This document shows positions 1 to 8,638 of a stretch of DNA of 50,138 bases, in pieces. How positions within the stretch are numbered: the stretch's first letter is position 1; each line of letters starts with the position of its first letter. The notes under the pieces were generated by a model. That model was not told where the DNA came from and did not search any database. It saw nothing but the letters and a program-made list of their open reading frames with translations. Source of the DNA: Bradyrhizobium centrolobii (lineage in GTDB: Bacteria; Pseudomonadota; Alphaproteobacteria; Rhizobiales; Xanthobacteraceae); contig NZ_LUUB01000078.1 in NCBI RefSeq assembly GCF_001641635.1, positions 1 through 50,138 of the forward strand, given 5' to 3'. Made by a program: the position numbers and the translations under genes.

Positions 1-2
1 TA

Positions 3-839
3 GGGTCTGTACCTAATTAGCGCGCTCTGATTCTCTTGCACCCGAACTGATTCGGCACGGGGGCTTTGATGCGCAAGGGGCTGTTCTGGCTCAACGACAA
101 GCAGTGGGCTCAGATAAAGCCGCATCTGCCAACGAACCAGACCGGACCGGAGCGCGAAGATGATCGACGCATCATCAGCGGTATCATCCACATGCTTCAG
201 TGTGGCGCGCGCTGGCGCGATTGCCCGCCCGACTTTGGTCCTTACACGACGATCTACAATCGGTTCAATCGCTGGGCCAAGCGCGGACATTGGCAGGCGA
301 TCTTTGAAGCGCTCGCCCGCTGCGGCAAGGATGGCGTGACTTTGTCCATCGACTCCACCTCGATCAAGGCGCATCGCTCGGCGAGCGGCGGAAAAGGGGG
401 GAACATGAACAGGCGATCGGCCGCTCGCGCGGCGGGCGGACCACGAAAATCCACGCGCTGAGCGACCCTGATTGCAAACCCTGCGCATTTCATCTCACTC
501 CGGGCCAGGACGCAGATATTGCCGCAGCGCCGGCCCTTTTGGAACTCGCGCCGCCCATGTCTGCCCTCATTGGGGACAAAGGCTACGACGGCGACGGCTT
601 TCGCGCCGAAATCGTCAATCGTGGCGCCAAGCCCGTCATTCCAAACAAATCCAACAGGGTGACCTTCCACAACTTCAGCAAGCGCATCTATAAAGGGCGC
701 AATGTTATCGAGCGTTGCTTCTGCCGGCTCAAGGATTTCAGGCGTGTCGCAACTCGTTACGATAAACTCGCCAGAAACTTCTTGGCTGCCGTCCACATCG
801 CAGCCATCGTCGCCTATTGGATCAATTGAGTCTGGACCC
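3..839 (+). mobile_element. IS5-family insertion sequence, complete
   Basis: About 837 bp bounded by imperfect terminal inverted repeats: the left end starts GGGTCTGTACCTAATT and the right end, read inward, starts GGGTCCAGACTCAATT. Both ends are flanked by TA (1-2 and 840-841), consistent with a short TA-type target duplication. One transposase gene fills the element. It sits about 20 bp left of a duplicated tRNA-Gly 3' end, so it inserted into or beside an island end and removed whatever unit-end sequence lay to the left. Family assignment rests on the transposase, the size and the two-frame arrangement (IS427-like). The exact subgroup is inferred. Confidence 0.85.
69..829 (+). CDS. IS5-family transposase, expressed through a -1 frameshift
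   Basis: DDE transposase that moves its own IS. The first reading frame starts at ATG 69 (TTG at 66 is possible) and ends at 461. The second frame continues to 829. The frames join at the run AAAAGGGGGG (392-401): stepping back one base there turns the out-of-frame tail into a continuous protein reading GGEHEQAIGRSRGGRTTKIH. With that shift the catalytic triad is complete: Asp in LSIDSTSIKAH, Asp in LIGDKGYDGD, and Glu in VIERCFCRLKDF. Frameshifting at such runs is known for IS427-group elements, so this is probably a working gene rather than a broken one. Ordinary mutation of the homopolymer cannot be excluded. Confidence 0.85.
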
Positions 840-857
840 TAGTAAGTGATTGAAAAG

Positions 858-873
858 ATTGGAGCGGGTGAAG
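858..873. repeat. Duplicated tRNA-Gly 3' end (attachment-site copy 1)
   Basis: The 14 bases TGGAGCGGGTGAAG at 860-873 are identical to 10660-10673, the CCA end, discriminator and 3' acceptor/T-stem side of tRNA-Gly(TCC) in the same orientation. Tyrosine integrases leave such copies at the far end of an island inserted in a tRNA gene. The following bases, GCGC, also follow the second copy at 5231-5244. The left flank has been replaced by the IS element ending at 839. Confidence 0.65.
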
Positions 874-906
874 CGCGCCTATTCGCCTTCTTCCGGCGGA
901 TTTTCA

Positions 907-1002
907 TCACCATATCAGCAACTTAGGAGAACGGCAAATTCTTGTGTTGGACGCTTTGTTGGACGTTTCATGGGACGCCGTTGGGGCCGCCAATTCCAGA
1001 CG
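907..1002 (-). pseudogene. Remnant of an integrase C-terminal tail (unit A)
   Basis: Reading leftwards toward the tRNA-Gly copy, one frame gives a tail containing HETSNKASNT before a stop at 907-909. The second unit has NETSNKTSNKK and a stop at 5307-5309. The shared DNA, TGTTGGACG(C/T)TT twice in tandem then GTTTCAT, begins 72 nt from the first tRNA copy (945-971) and about 71 nt from the second (5315-5341). A low-complexity tail ending beside an att site fits the C-terminus of a tRNA-targeting tyrosine integrase whose catalytic part is gone. The conserved spacing is seen directly; the integrase identity is inferred. Confidence 0.35.
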
Positions 1003-1067
1003 ACAAACGCTCTGGACGGTGTTCGGCGAACGCGGCTTACGCTGGCTAGCGCGTGGTCTTGTCACTA

Positions 1068-2300
1068 CTACCCGGACCTTAGTAGCGCAGCCGGATCCAA
1101 ACGCGCAGCCCGCTCAGCGGGCAGAAGACCGAAGACAATACCGACGAGACTGGAGCAGGCGATCGCGATCAGCGCCATCTGTCCGTTGAACTCGATAGGC
1201 CAACCTAACGCGGAGGGGACCGCGCGTGCGCATACGTAGCCAACAATGAGTCCCAGCAGGCCGCCGATGGTGCACAGGAGCACGGCTTCCAATAGAAACT
1301 GCTTGCGGATGTCTTGTGGGCGGGCACCGAACGCCAGTCGGACTCCTATCTCGTTGACCCGTTCAGTGACCGATACGAGCATGATGTTCATCACGCCAAT
1401 GCCGCCGACCAGCAGAGAGATTCCCGCAAGCGCGGACACCAGCGAGGTGAACTGGCGATAGGCGCGGTCGCGCGTCTGGGCAACCTGGATGAGGTTTTGA
1501 ATCCGAAAATCGTCAGCCTTGCGCCCCACAATCTTGTGGCGCAGCCGCAGGACGCGGGCAATTGCCGTTTCCGCTGCTTGCATCGACTGAGCGGACTCCG
1601 TCTTCACGAGAATCGTATGCACGGCATCCGGGTTGGCCTGACTGCGTCCAATTGTGAAGATTTTCGCGGACGACAACGGAATAAACATGACGTCGTCCTG
1701 GTCTCGACCAGTGAAATCCTGGCCCTTCTCGGCAAGCACTCCGATGACGAGATAGGACGAGCGTTCAATGCGGACGAAACGGCCAAGCGGGTCGCTGCCC
1801 CTGAACAGTTCACGGGCTACAGTGCGGCCGATAACTGCGACTTTTGCGGCCGATGCAACATGGTCGTCGTTTAGGAGTTGACCGTCCGCGAGTCTCCAGC
1901 CCCGCGCTTCAAAGAATTTCGGCGTCACTCCGGCAACAAGAGTCGACCAGTTCAAGTCTCCGGATATTGTCGTCTTTTGCTCACCGACGAACGGTGCCGC
2001 AATCACAATGTCGGGGACTTCGCGGGCGATCGCCAACGCATCGGCTGTCGTAAGCGAGAGGATGGTGCCCGCCTGTTGTCGCACGCCCCCCGCGATCTGC
2101 GCGCCGGGTTGCACAAGCAACAGATTTGATCCGAGCGAGTTTATCTGCCTCGAGATCTCGGCACGCGCGCCTTCTGCCACCGCCACCACGATGACGACAG
2201 CAGCAATGCCGATGACAATGCCGGTCACGGCGAGAATGGAGCGCAATATGTGCGCACGTACCGACCGAAACGCCAGATGAACATAGCTGAGCGATCGCAT
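1068..2300 (-). CDS. MacB-type ABC exporter permease (FtsX/MacB_PCD)
   Basis: Permease of a tripartite ABC exporter, 410 residues. There is one N-terminal membrane helix (about 17-42), a periplasmic domain (about 45-280) and three C-terminal FtsX helices containing GGIGVMNIMLVSVTERVNEI and GVRLAFGARPQDI. It ends in the usual DPAALLRSG-like tail. Unlike E. coli MacB it lacks a fused ATPase; the ATPase is the separate gene 22 nt upstream, as in the LolCDE/DevCA style. It is third in a compact macA-ATPase-permease operon. Substrates of the family are peptides, macrolides, lipoproteins or siderophores; nothing here narrows this down. Confidence 0.88.
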   Translation of the reverse strand: MRSLSYVHLAFRSVRAHILRSILAVTGIVIGIAAVVIVVAVAEGARAEISRQINSLGSNLLLVQPGAQIAGGVRQQAGTILSLTTADALAIAREVPDIVIAAPFVGEQKTTISGDLNWSTLVAGVTPKFFEARGWRLADGQLLNDDHVASAAKVAVIGRTVARELFRGSDPLGRFVRIERSSYLVIGVLAEKGQDFTGRDQDDVMFIPLSSAKIFTIGRSQANPDAVHTILVKTESAQSMQAAETAIARVLRLRHKIVGRKADDFRIQNLIQVAQTRDRAYRQFTSLVSALAGISLLVGGIGVMNIMLVSVTERVNEIGVRLAFGARPQDIRKQFLLEAVLLCTIGGLLGLIVGYVCARAVPSALGWPIEFNGQMALIAIACSSLVGIVFGLLPAERAARLDPAALLRSG

Positions 2301-2322
2301 TTAGCCCTACGCCGGTCAAAGT

Positions 2323-3018
2323 TCATGCAATGCCGTGACATCCCGTGTCGCCAATAATGGCGCCGTCCCGAAGCTTTATCGTACGCCGCGCATAGCTCGC
2401 GACCTCGGGGTCGTGGGTCACAAGCACGACGGTGAGTGCGGCGCGCTGCAGTTTGTCAAGAAGCGCGAGAATGGCATCGCGCGTGCTCGTATCCAATGCC
2501 CCGGTTGGCTCGTCGGCCAGGAGAAGGTCGGGATCGTTGACGATCGCCCGCGCGATTGCAACGCGCTGCTGCTCACCCCCCGAGAGCTGTGCAGGCATAT
2601 GTCGCATCCGACCGCCGAGACCGACCTCTTCAAGGACAGCGCGTGCCCGCGCGGTCGGATTCCGCATTGGCTCGCGTCGATAGAACAGCGGCAAAGCGAC
2701 ATTCTCGAGCGCGGTCAGGCGCGGCAACAAGTTGAAGTTTTGAAAGACAATGCCGATGTGCCGATTTCGCAGCTCACTCAAGCGAATCTTCGATTGCGCA
2801 AATACATTTTCGCCGTGGAGATGGTAATGCCCGCATGAGGGCTGATCGAGACAGCCCAGGATCGAAAGCAAAGTCGATTTTCCCGATCCCGATGGGCCCA
2901 CGACGGCGACGAATTCTCCGCGATCGATCTCCAGACAGACATCCGAAAGCGCGTGAACGGTTTGGTTACCGAGCCGGTGCTGTTTGTGAATATGATCGAG
3001 GGTGACGAGCGAACTCAT
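2323..3018 (-). CDS. ABC exporter ATPase (MacB/LolD type)
   Basis: Cytoplasmic nucleotide-binding subunit, 231 residues, the usual size for LolD/MacB-like ATPases. Visible motifs are Walker A GPSGSGKSTLL, Q-loop region IGIVFQNFNLLPRLTALENV, signature LSGGEQQRVAIARAI, Walker B LLLADEPTGALD and the H-loop VLVTHDPEVA. It powers the permease encoded 22 nt downstream and is itself 24 nt downstream of the adaptor gene, so all three are probably co-transcribed from the right. Confidence 0.92.
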   Translation of the reverse strand: MSSLVTLDHIHKQHRLGNQTVHALSDVCLEIDRGEFVAVVGPSGSGKSTLLSILGCLDQPSCGHYHLHGENVFAQSKIRLSELRNRHIGIVFQNFNLLPRLTALENVALPLFYRREPMRNPTARARAVLEEVGLGGRMRHMPAQLSGGEQQRVAIARAIVNDPDLLLADEPTGALDTSTRDAILALLDKLQRAALTVVLVTHDPEVASYARRTIKLRDGAIIGDTGCHGIA

Positions 3019-3042
3019 GTGCTAACCAGCAGGGCGGCTCCA

Positions 3043-4377
3043 CTAAGGTTTACTTCGATAACCAATGGCGACCTGTTCGCCCATTTTGAGATCTGGCGAC
3101 AGGATCTGGGTCAGCGAATCGCCGGTCGCGCCCAGTGACACGGTGGCAGGCTCCAGTTGGCCAGATTTCGTGCGGACCCAGACCACGCCCTTCCCGGGGG
3201 CAGGGTTATCTGCGCGGTCACGGGTTGGCCGAAAACTCAGTGCGGCGTTGGGAACGACCATCGCGTCTTGTTGCTCCTGAACCACGATACGGACGTCAGC
3301 AGTCATCCCCGGAAGCAGCAAATCATCGGGATTGGGCGCCGAAATCATCACGGCATACGTCACCACGTTTTGCACCATCCGCGCCGCTTTTCGGATCTCA
3401 AGCACGCGACCTTCGAACGTGCGGCCCGGATAAGAATCGACGCTGAACAGCGCGCGCTGCCCGGTTCGCACCGCGCCGATATCGGCCTCGCTGACGGATG
3501 CATCAACGCGCATATCCGAAAGATCGCGCGCGATCGTGAACAGCGTCGGCGCCTGCAGGCTCGCCGCCACCGTCTGGCCAAGCTCGACGCTACGTCGAAT
3601 GACGACCCCATCGATCGGCGACTTGATGGTGCTTCGTTCGAGATCGAGTCGGGCTCGATCGAGGGAAGCGCGCGCAGCCATGACTCCGGCGGCCCGTATC
3701 TGCTCGCGTGACTTGGCCGCGGACAATTCAGAGGCGAGCGCCCGATCCGCCATCTGCGCGCGCTCGGCGTCGCGCTGGGAGACACTGCCGCTTCTGCTGA
3801 GCGCGCTCTTGACCTGAAGATCGCGTAGGGCATCATCGTGGCGCGCCTGTGCACCCTCGACGGCTGCCTTGGCCTCCTCGTGTTGCGCCAACGCGACCGC
3901 AAGCGCGGCCTCCGCTTCCTTGACCTGGACTTCAAAGACCGCGCTGTCGAGCGTAGCAAGCGGCTCATCGGCCCGGACTCGGGAATTGTAGTCGGCCATC
4001 AATTTGGCGACTTGACCCGAGAGCTGTGAGCTGACCTCGACCGTGTCAACGGCATCGAGCGTTCCGGACGCGACGACATTCTGAACGACGTTGTCCCGGG
4101 CGATACTGACATAGCGCAGATCATCATGGTCGTCCCCGATTGCGGAGACTGGACTATTCGGCGCCCACAACGGAAAGGTGACGGCAATCGCAAGAACTCC
4201 CAGCCCTGCACGCACTAGAAGGCTTCGAGGAAAGTTCAGTTGATTGTCGGTACGAATAGTGATCTCGCCGCGCTGATGCGGTGCTCCATGCTGAGAACAG
4301 GCGTAGCTGCCTTTCCTTCCGATGCCGCAGGCGGCGCGACAAGGCTCAGGGAGCCTGAGATGTGCGCGCGCCGCCAC
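3043..4377 (-). CDS. MacA-type periplasmic adaptor (HlyD/RND family)
   Basis: Membrane-fusion subunit linking the inner-membrane exporter to an outer-membrane channel. After an N-terminal membrane anchor (VRAGLGVLAIAVTFPLWA) come the first lipoyl half (ASGTLDAVDTVEVSSQLSGQ), a long Ala/Glu/Arg-rich hairpin coiled coil (about 150-240), the second lipoyl half (STIKSPIDGVVIRRSVELGQ) and a beta-barrel/MP domain. The first GTG (4377) lacks a convincing ribosome site and would place 50 residues before the anchor; GTG 4215 at the anchor is an alternative. It is the first gene of the exporter operon. Confidence 0.85.
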   Translation of the reverse strand: MAARAHLRLPEPCRAACGIGRKGSYACSQHGAPHQRGEITIRTDNQLNFPRSLLVRAGLGVLAIAVTFPLWAPNSPVSAIGDDHDDLRYVSIARDNVVQNVVASGTLDAVDTVEVSSQLSGQVAKLMADYNSRVRADEPLATLDSAVFEVQVKEAEAALAVALAQHEEAKAAVEGAQARHDDALRDLQVKSALSRSGSVSQRDAERAQMADRALASELSAAKSREQIRAAGVMAARASLDRARLDLERSTIKSPIDGVVIRRSVELGQTVAASLQAPTLFTIARDLSDMRVDASVSEADIGAVRTGQRALFSVDSYPGRTFEGRVLEIRKAARMVQNVVTYAVMISAPNPDDLLLPGMTADVRIVVQEQQDAMVVPNAALSFRPTRDRADNPAPGKGVVWVRTKSGQLEPATVSLGATGDSLTQILSPDLKMGEQVAIGYRSKP

Positions 4378-4410
4378 AGTCGAGATTCGAAGCGATCGCC
4401 GTCGACTGGA

Positions 4411-4770
4411 TCAGGGTATGAAGACTGCGGTATGCGGACTGTTGCTTGAGGGCGCCGTCTTTCCCTCCGTGACCGGTTTATGTGTCTTCAGAGTGCCGTT
4501 GCCGGGGTTCGCATTCGTGTTGGGTTCTGTGAAATGGTGCGTAAGCAACGACCCCATTTCGACCGCTGGAGTTGTGTGATCTGCACCGGACAGCGGGCTA
4601 CCCTGCCCTGGCACCAGGTCGGCTGGCCGTCCATTGGTTTTGACGAACGGGTTGCTGGACGTCGTCAGGCCACCGGCACCTACAGCCGTGAATAGATGGT
4701 CGGATGCCTGGATCGGGGAAGTGCCCGTAACCAAGGATACGCCTACCACAATGATAGCGAGTTTTCTCAT
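4411..4770 (-). CDS. Small exported protein of unknown function
   Basis: About 119 residues. The start is ATG 4770 because AGAGGAG lies 6 nt upstream. The N-terminus is a clear signal peptide (MRKLAIIVVGVSLVTGTS, cleavage probably near PIQAS). The mature part is polar and rich in Asn, Gly, Pro and Thr, with the segments FVKTNGRPADLVPGQGSPLS and FTEPNTNANPGNGTLKTHK. It has no cysteine and no recognisable domain. It lies upstream of the MacA-type gene in the same direction and inside the same tRNA-Gly-bounded unit, but a gap of several hundred bases with possible MacA start positions makes co-transcription uncertain. Confidence 0.6.
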   Translation of the reverse strand: MRKLAIIVVGVSLVTGTSPIQASDHLFTAVGAGGLTTSSNPFVKTNGRPADLVPGQGSPLSGADHTTPAVEMGSLLTHHFTEPNTNANPGNGTLKTHKPVTEGKTAPSSNSPHTAVFIP

Positions 4771-5189
4771 CGGCAACTCCTCTGCGTTTGCGTTTGCCAA
4801 GGCGCCAAGTTCGTTGACAGCGCCGAACGCTTGAATGCAGCCGATCTGCCGCGGTTCCTATTTCTCGCGGAATAACGTGCAATGTCCGCGATTGCGAATG
4901 AAGTTAGTTTCTGACAGAGGAGTCAGAATCATCGAAATCGTGGACGATGCCTTCTTCTGAATGTCAGATCCTTGGAGCGATGCCTACGCCAGACGCGGCG
5001 GGTCGGCATTGATAGTCCACCGTGAAGTCGGGTGGCGTTACGCCCCGGAAGGCCTCGCACAAGGGCGTTCGGCGCGTTGGCGCTAGATCGGCAGCTCTGC
5101 TCCGGAAGATGAGAACAACAAGCCAGTCGTCGAGATCGGTCTGTGTCTCAAGGAGGTCAGCTGGTGAGCGCAGCGTTCAAAAGCGAGCC

Positions 5190-5244
5190 AGATCGCAGAA
5201 AGACGTAGGGCGGGGTAGAAAATGGTAGGATTGAGCGGGTGAAG
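5190..5244. repeat. Unit A right end with tRNA-Gly 3'-end copy 2
   Basis: The block GATCGCAGAAA-GACGTAGGG...GAGCGGGTGAAG aligns, with small gaps, to 10619-10673 (GATCGCAGAAAATCGTAGGG...GGAGCGGGTGAAG), which runs into tRNA-Gly. The last 12 bases GAGCGGGTGAAG match the tRNA 3' portion, but one G of the CCA-side sequence is missing. It therefore looks like an older or mutated attachment site separating two tandemly accreted units. Confidence 0.6.
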
Positions 5245-5306
5245 CGCTCCGACTCAAAATTTTCGCTCGATTTTTCCTAGACACATCAAACTCTTAAATG
5301 TGTCGC

Positions 5307-5405
5307 CTATTTTTTGTTGGACGTTTTGTTGGACGTTTCATTAGATGTTCCTTTGCCGCTCAATGCTGGTGCTTGCGCTACTCGTTTGGGCGAGTCACGA
5401 GTTCG
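5307..5405 (-). pseudogene. Remnant of an integrase C-terminal tail (unit B)
   Basis: The frame between stops at 5406-5408 and 5307-5309 reads ...RDSPKRVAQAPALSGKG then TSNETSNKTSNKK. The NETSNK repeat is the counterpart of the remnant at 907-1002, and its position relative to the tRNA-Gly copy is the same to within one base. Only about 32 residues remain. The assignment to an integrase is inferred from position next to an att copy, not from catalytic motifs. Confidence 0.35.
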
Positions 5406-5833
5406 CTACACCGGCGACACAGGCAAAACGTAGAGCGATCTTTGCATTTCGCACTGCAACGCTGCAGCAGGTTGAGCATCAGCACCGCGCCGTCCGCGTC
5501 CGCGTGTGGCCCGAAGTGACGATCCCCAACCAGTTGTCTGCACGTCAGTTGTGAAAGGTAAACCGGACGTAGCCGAAACGCGGCCAAATCGACCCGAGTG
5601 CCCCTTTCCAGACGCTCGAGTGAGGAGAGAGAGAGTCACGAGATGCTACTGGACATCTCATCGCACAGCTTTTGGTTTTTTGGCGACGGCCGAACTCGAG
5701 ACGATGCCTTGGACTTCCATGCTGCACGACTTTTGCCTCCAGCCCGAGTTGTGCAGATCGGGTTCGCCCATAATGGCTCAGCCAGTTGCGCACTTTCATC
5801 GTGGAGACGGCGGAGCCGTAATCTTCAGGTTAG

Positions 5834-8140
5834 CTAGGAGCGCACCCGCGTTCCGGCCAACATCTTGAGCGCCTCGTTCAGAGCCTGTGCTTCCGCCTCC
5901 GCCCGAGTGGGGCCCTCACCGCGTGCGAGGCGTGTTCCGGGGCTGACATTGTCCACCTCGCAGCGATATCGGTTGCCCAGCTTGTATGAAACCACCCCGA
6001 TCTCCCAACCACCGAGGCGCTGCTTCCGTCGCTGATAGCCGTCGGCATGCAGCCAAGTCCTTCCTGCATAAAAGGCCGCTTTCTCGACCAGGCCCGCTTG
6101 CGACCAATGGTGAGCGAGGATCTCAGGATGCGTTTCCACCGTCTCCGGAAACCGATCTTCCAGCATTTTCGCAATCCGTGCGTGCAACTGCTGACGTCGG
6201 CTGCGCAGCAAGGTCGCATACGCTGCATCCCGGATCAGGGCATGTTTGAACGTATAGGTGGCGCCGGGCGGCGTGCCGCGACAGAAGATTAATTCGGAGT
6301 GGACGAGGCGCTCCACGGCCTCTTGCAAGGTGCTTTCCGATAGGGGGACCAGGGCGGCCAACAACTCGTATGAAAACTCACGCCCTATCGCCGCGCCGAT
6401 TTGCGCGACCTCTCGGATCGGCGCCAACCGATCGAGCCGTGCCATCAACGAGGCATGCAGCGTCGTTGGAATCGCCAGCGGCGGCACCGGACCAGTCAAA
6501 ACGTATTGGCCACCCGCGTCCTTCAACAGACCGCTTTCCAATACCGCCTTAGTCAGTTCCTCGACGAAGAGCGGGACGCCGTCGGCGTGAGCGGTGATCT
6601 GATCACGGATTGCCGAGGGCAACTCCTTGTTGCCGGTGAGGCGGTTCACCAATTCGGCGCCGTGTCGGCGGCCCAGACGGCTGAGCGCCAATGTCGTCAC
6701 GTGCGCGTCGCCGGTCCACGGCGACGGGAATTCTGGCCGGAAGGTGATGACGAGCAATATCCGCAAGGACTGAATCCGCTCCACCGTCAGCTCAAGCAGT
6801 TCGAGCGAAATCGGATCGATCCAGTGCACGTCCTCGAATACCATCAGCACCGGTCGATGCGCGGCTAGCCCGGCGAGCTGTGCGAAGAGTGCCTCAAGGG
6901 TTTCCTCCTTGCGCCTGTGCGGATTGAGCTGCAGCGCCGGGGAGCGATCGCCGCCGATCGATAGCAGATCCGCCAACAGGGCGGTGGCATGCTTCATGTC
7001 CTTTGTTGACGGGGCGAGGATCGCCTCGAGCTTGCCGAGCCGGCGCTCGGCGTTGTCGTCCCGTTCAAATGCCGCGGCGTGCTCCAATTGGCTGACGACG
7101 GGGTGAAGAGCGGTGTCTCCATGATGAGGTGAGCAGAAAAACCGCAGCCGCGTGTGCGGCTCGCCATTCAGCCGTTCTTCGATCGCCTCGGTCAGACGCG
7201 ACTTGCCGATGCCCGGCTCACCACACAGCAGCACGACCCGGCCATCGCCCTCGCTCGCCTGCTGCCAACGGCGCATCAGAATATCCAGCTCTTCATCGCG
7301 GCCGATGAGCGGTGTGCCGGAGCTGGCGGCACGAAGCGCCTCGAAACGGCTCTCGATCGCGCTCGGGCCGACCACCTGCCATGCCCGCACCGGATCGGCG
7401 AAGCCCTTTAGCGTCGCGGCGCCGAGGTCGCGATATTCAAACAGCCCGCCCGTTAGGCGCCGGGTGTCGGCAGCAATCACGACGGTGTTCGGGGCCGCCA
7501 AACCCTGCAGCCGCGCAGCCAAGTTCGGCGTTTCGCCGACCACCGCTTCCTCCTGAGCCGCGCCGCTTCCGATGAGATCGCCGACCACCACCAGGCCCGT
7601 GGCAATGCCGACGCGCACTTGCAGCTTCGGCTCGCCGGCGAGCGGAAGCGCGGTTGCGCCGATGGTCTCAACCAGAGCCAGGCCAGCGCGGACCGCGCGC
7701 TCTGCGTCGTCCTCGTGAGCATGCGGGTAACCAAAGTATACAAGCACGCCGTCGCCCATGTATTTGGCGACGAAGCCCTCGAATCTTTTGACAACGCTGG
7801 CGCAGCCATCGTGGTAGACACGCATCACGTCACGCATGTCTTCGGGGTCAAGCCTGGCCGAGAGCGCCGTTGAGTTGACGAGATCGCAGAACATGACCGT
7901 GATCTGCCGGCGCTCGGCGGATGCTCCGGCCGACACGGTATCCGGAGTCGTAGCCGCTGGCGCCACAACGGTGGGATCGCGGTTGTTCGCTGTCAGCCTT
8001 TTGCCGCAAGCGGGACAGAACTTTGCACCTGACCGAGTGGCCGCACCACAAGATGGGCACCGGCCTGGAAGAGCCGCGCCGCACTCGTCGCAAAACTTGC
8101 TGTCCTCCGGAATGTCGGCCCGGCAGCTCGGACATTCCAT
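5834..8140 (-). CDS. Class III cyclase/AAA ATPase with a replaced C-terminus
   Basis: 768 residues. A double zinc ribbon comes first (Cys 3, 6, 17, 20 and 28, 31, 42, 45). A class III nucleotide cyclase domain follows (about 77-255) with both metal-binding Asp residues in FCDLVNST (86) and YMGDGVLVYFG (130). Then comes a large STAND-type ATPase with Walker A LLCGEPGIGKSRL (about 305-317). Relatives usually continue into long TPR repeats. Here the protein leaves the family at about residue 694 (AAFYAGR) and ends in 74 residues that match the small gene at 8376-8618 (45 of 68 aligned residues identical). It probably makes cAMP under control of the ATPase module; the new tail is unique in this window. 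Confidence 0.88.
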   Translation of the reverse strand: MECPSCRADIPEDSKFCDECGAALPGRCPSCGAATRSGAKFCPACGKRLTANNRDPTVVAPAATTPDTVSAGASAERRQITVMFCDLVNSTALSARLDPEDMRDVMRVYHDGCASVVKRFEGFVAKYMGDGVLVYFGYPHAHEDDAERAVRAGLALVETIGATALPLAGEPKLQVRVGIATGLVVVGDLIGSGAAQEEAVVGETPNLAARLQGLAAPNTVVIAADTRRLTGGLFEYRDLGAATLKGFADPVRAWQVVGPSAIESRFEALRAASSGTPLIGRDEELDILMRRWQQASEGDGRVVLLCGEPGIGKSRLTEAIEERLNGEPHTRLRFFCSPHHGDTALHPVVSQLEHAAAFERDDNAERRLGKLEAILAPSTKDMKHATALLADLLSIGGDRSPALQLNPHRRKEETLEALFAQLAGLAAHRPVLMVFEDVHWIDPISLELLELTVERIQSLRILLVITFRPEFPSPWTGDAHVTTLALSRLGRRHGAELVNRLTGNKELPSAIRDQITAHADGVPLFVEELTKAVLESGLLKDAGGQYVLTGPVPPLAIPTTLHASLMARLDRLAPIREVAQIGAAIGREFSYELLAALVPLSESTLQEAVERLVHSELIFCRGTPPGATYTFKHALIRDAAYATLLRSRRQQLHARIAKMLEDRFPETVETHPEILAHHWSQAGLVEKAAFYAGRTWLHADGYQRRKQRLGGWEIGVVSYKLGNRYRCEVDNVSPGTRLARGEGPTRAEAEAQALNEALKMLAGTRVRS

Positions 8141-8375
8141 GCGCCGCTCCCTGACCCGGCCAGCCGCGTTGTGTAAAGTCTAGCACAACGAGCTCGCCCT
8201 GCACCAGCGGCCTTGCTCTGCCTCGCCCTGCCAAACGTGAAATCAAATCGCTGGCGCCGCGGGGGGCCGATTGGGCTCACGATCTGCAGTAAGGCTGACC
8301 GGGGTGCCGCCGCCGGGAAAGGAAAAGCCGCGCCTGAATTGAACGCGGCCGAATGCGGACTTCTTGCGCAAATTG

Positions 8376-8618
8376 TCAGCGCGACGGGTACACCCGCGTT
8401 CTCACCAACAACTCTCTTGCCCTCTTGAGCGCCTCGGCTTCCGCCTCCTCGCGGGTGGTCCCTTCGCCTCGCGCCAGTCGGGCTCCCACGCTGACATTTT
8501 CTACCTCGCAGCAGTACCGGCCACCGAGCTTATACGAGGCGATGCCAACCTCCCAGCCTTCGAGGCGATCTCGCCGGCGCCGATAGCCCTCGGCGCGCAG
8601 CACCGTTTCGCTTGGCAT
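8376..8618 (-). CDS. Small conserved domain protein, paralogue of the cyclase tail
   Basis: 80 residues starting at ATG 8618, preceded by AAGGAGGAG at good spacing; this start is preferred over longer readings. It lies 20 nt downstream of the sulfurtransferase gene and is probably in its operon. The core motif GWEVGIASYKLGGRYCCEVE, then LARGEGTTREEAEAEAL, recurs at the C-terminus of the cyclase-like protein at 5834-8140. The pattern suggests a short beta-sheet followed by a helix. The family is not one I can name and no enzymatic motif is visible. Mature product is probably cytoplasmic. Confidence 0.65.
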   Translation of the reverse strand: MPSETVLRAEGYRRRRDRLEGWEVGIASYKLGGRYCCEVENVSVGARLARGEGTTREEAEAEALKRARELLVRTRVYPSR

Positions 8619-8638
8619 GGCGCTCCTCCTTCGAACAA

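Larger units (their letters stand above)
4771..5833. other. Degraded junction region between the two island units
   Basis: I see no convincing intact gene here. The region holds the right end of unit A (5190-5244), which resembles the DNA beside the tRNA-Gly gene; the altered tRNA copy at 5231-5244; the integrase-tail remnant at 5307-5405; and interrupted frames to 5833. A 14-codon GTG ORF at 5164-5208 has AAGGAGG upstream, but it runs into the repeated end and is not supported otherwise. Upstream of the 4770 gene there is no clear promoter. Confidence 0.5.

Noticed and set aside
5164..5208. A second rreB-like tiny ORF with AAGGAGG upstream
   Set aside because: The complement to 16S is only the normal length; it runs into the repeated island end and has no promoter or terminator.
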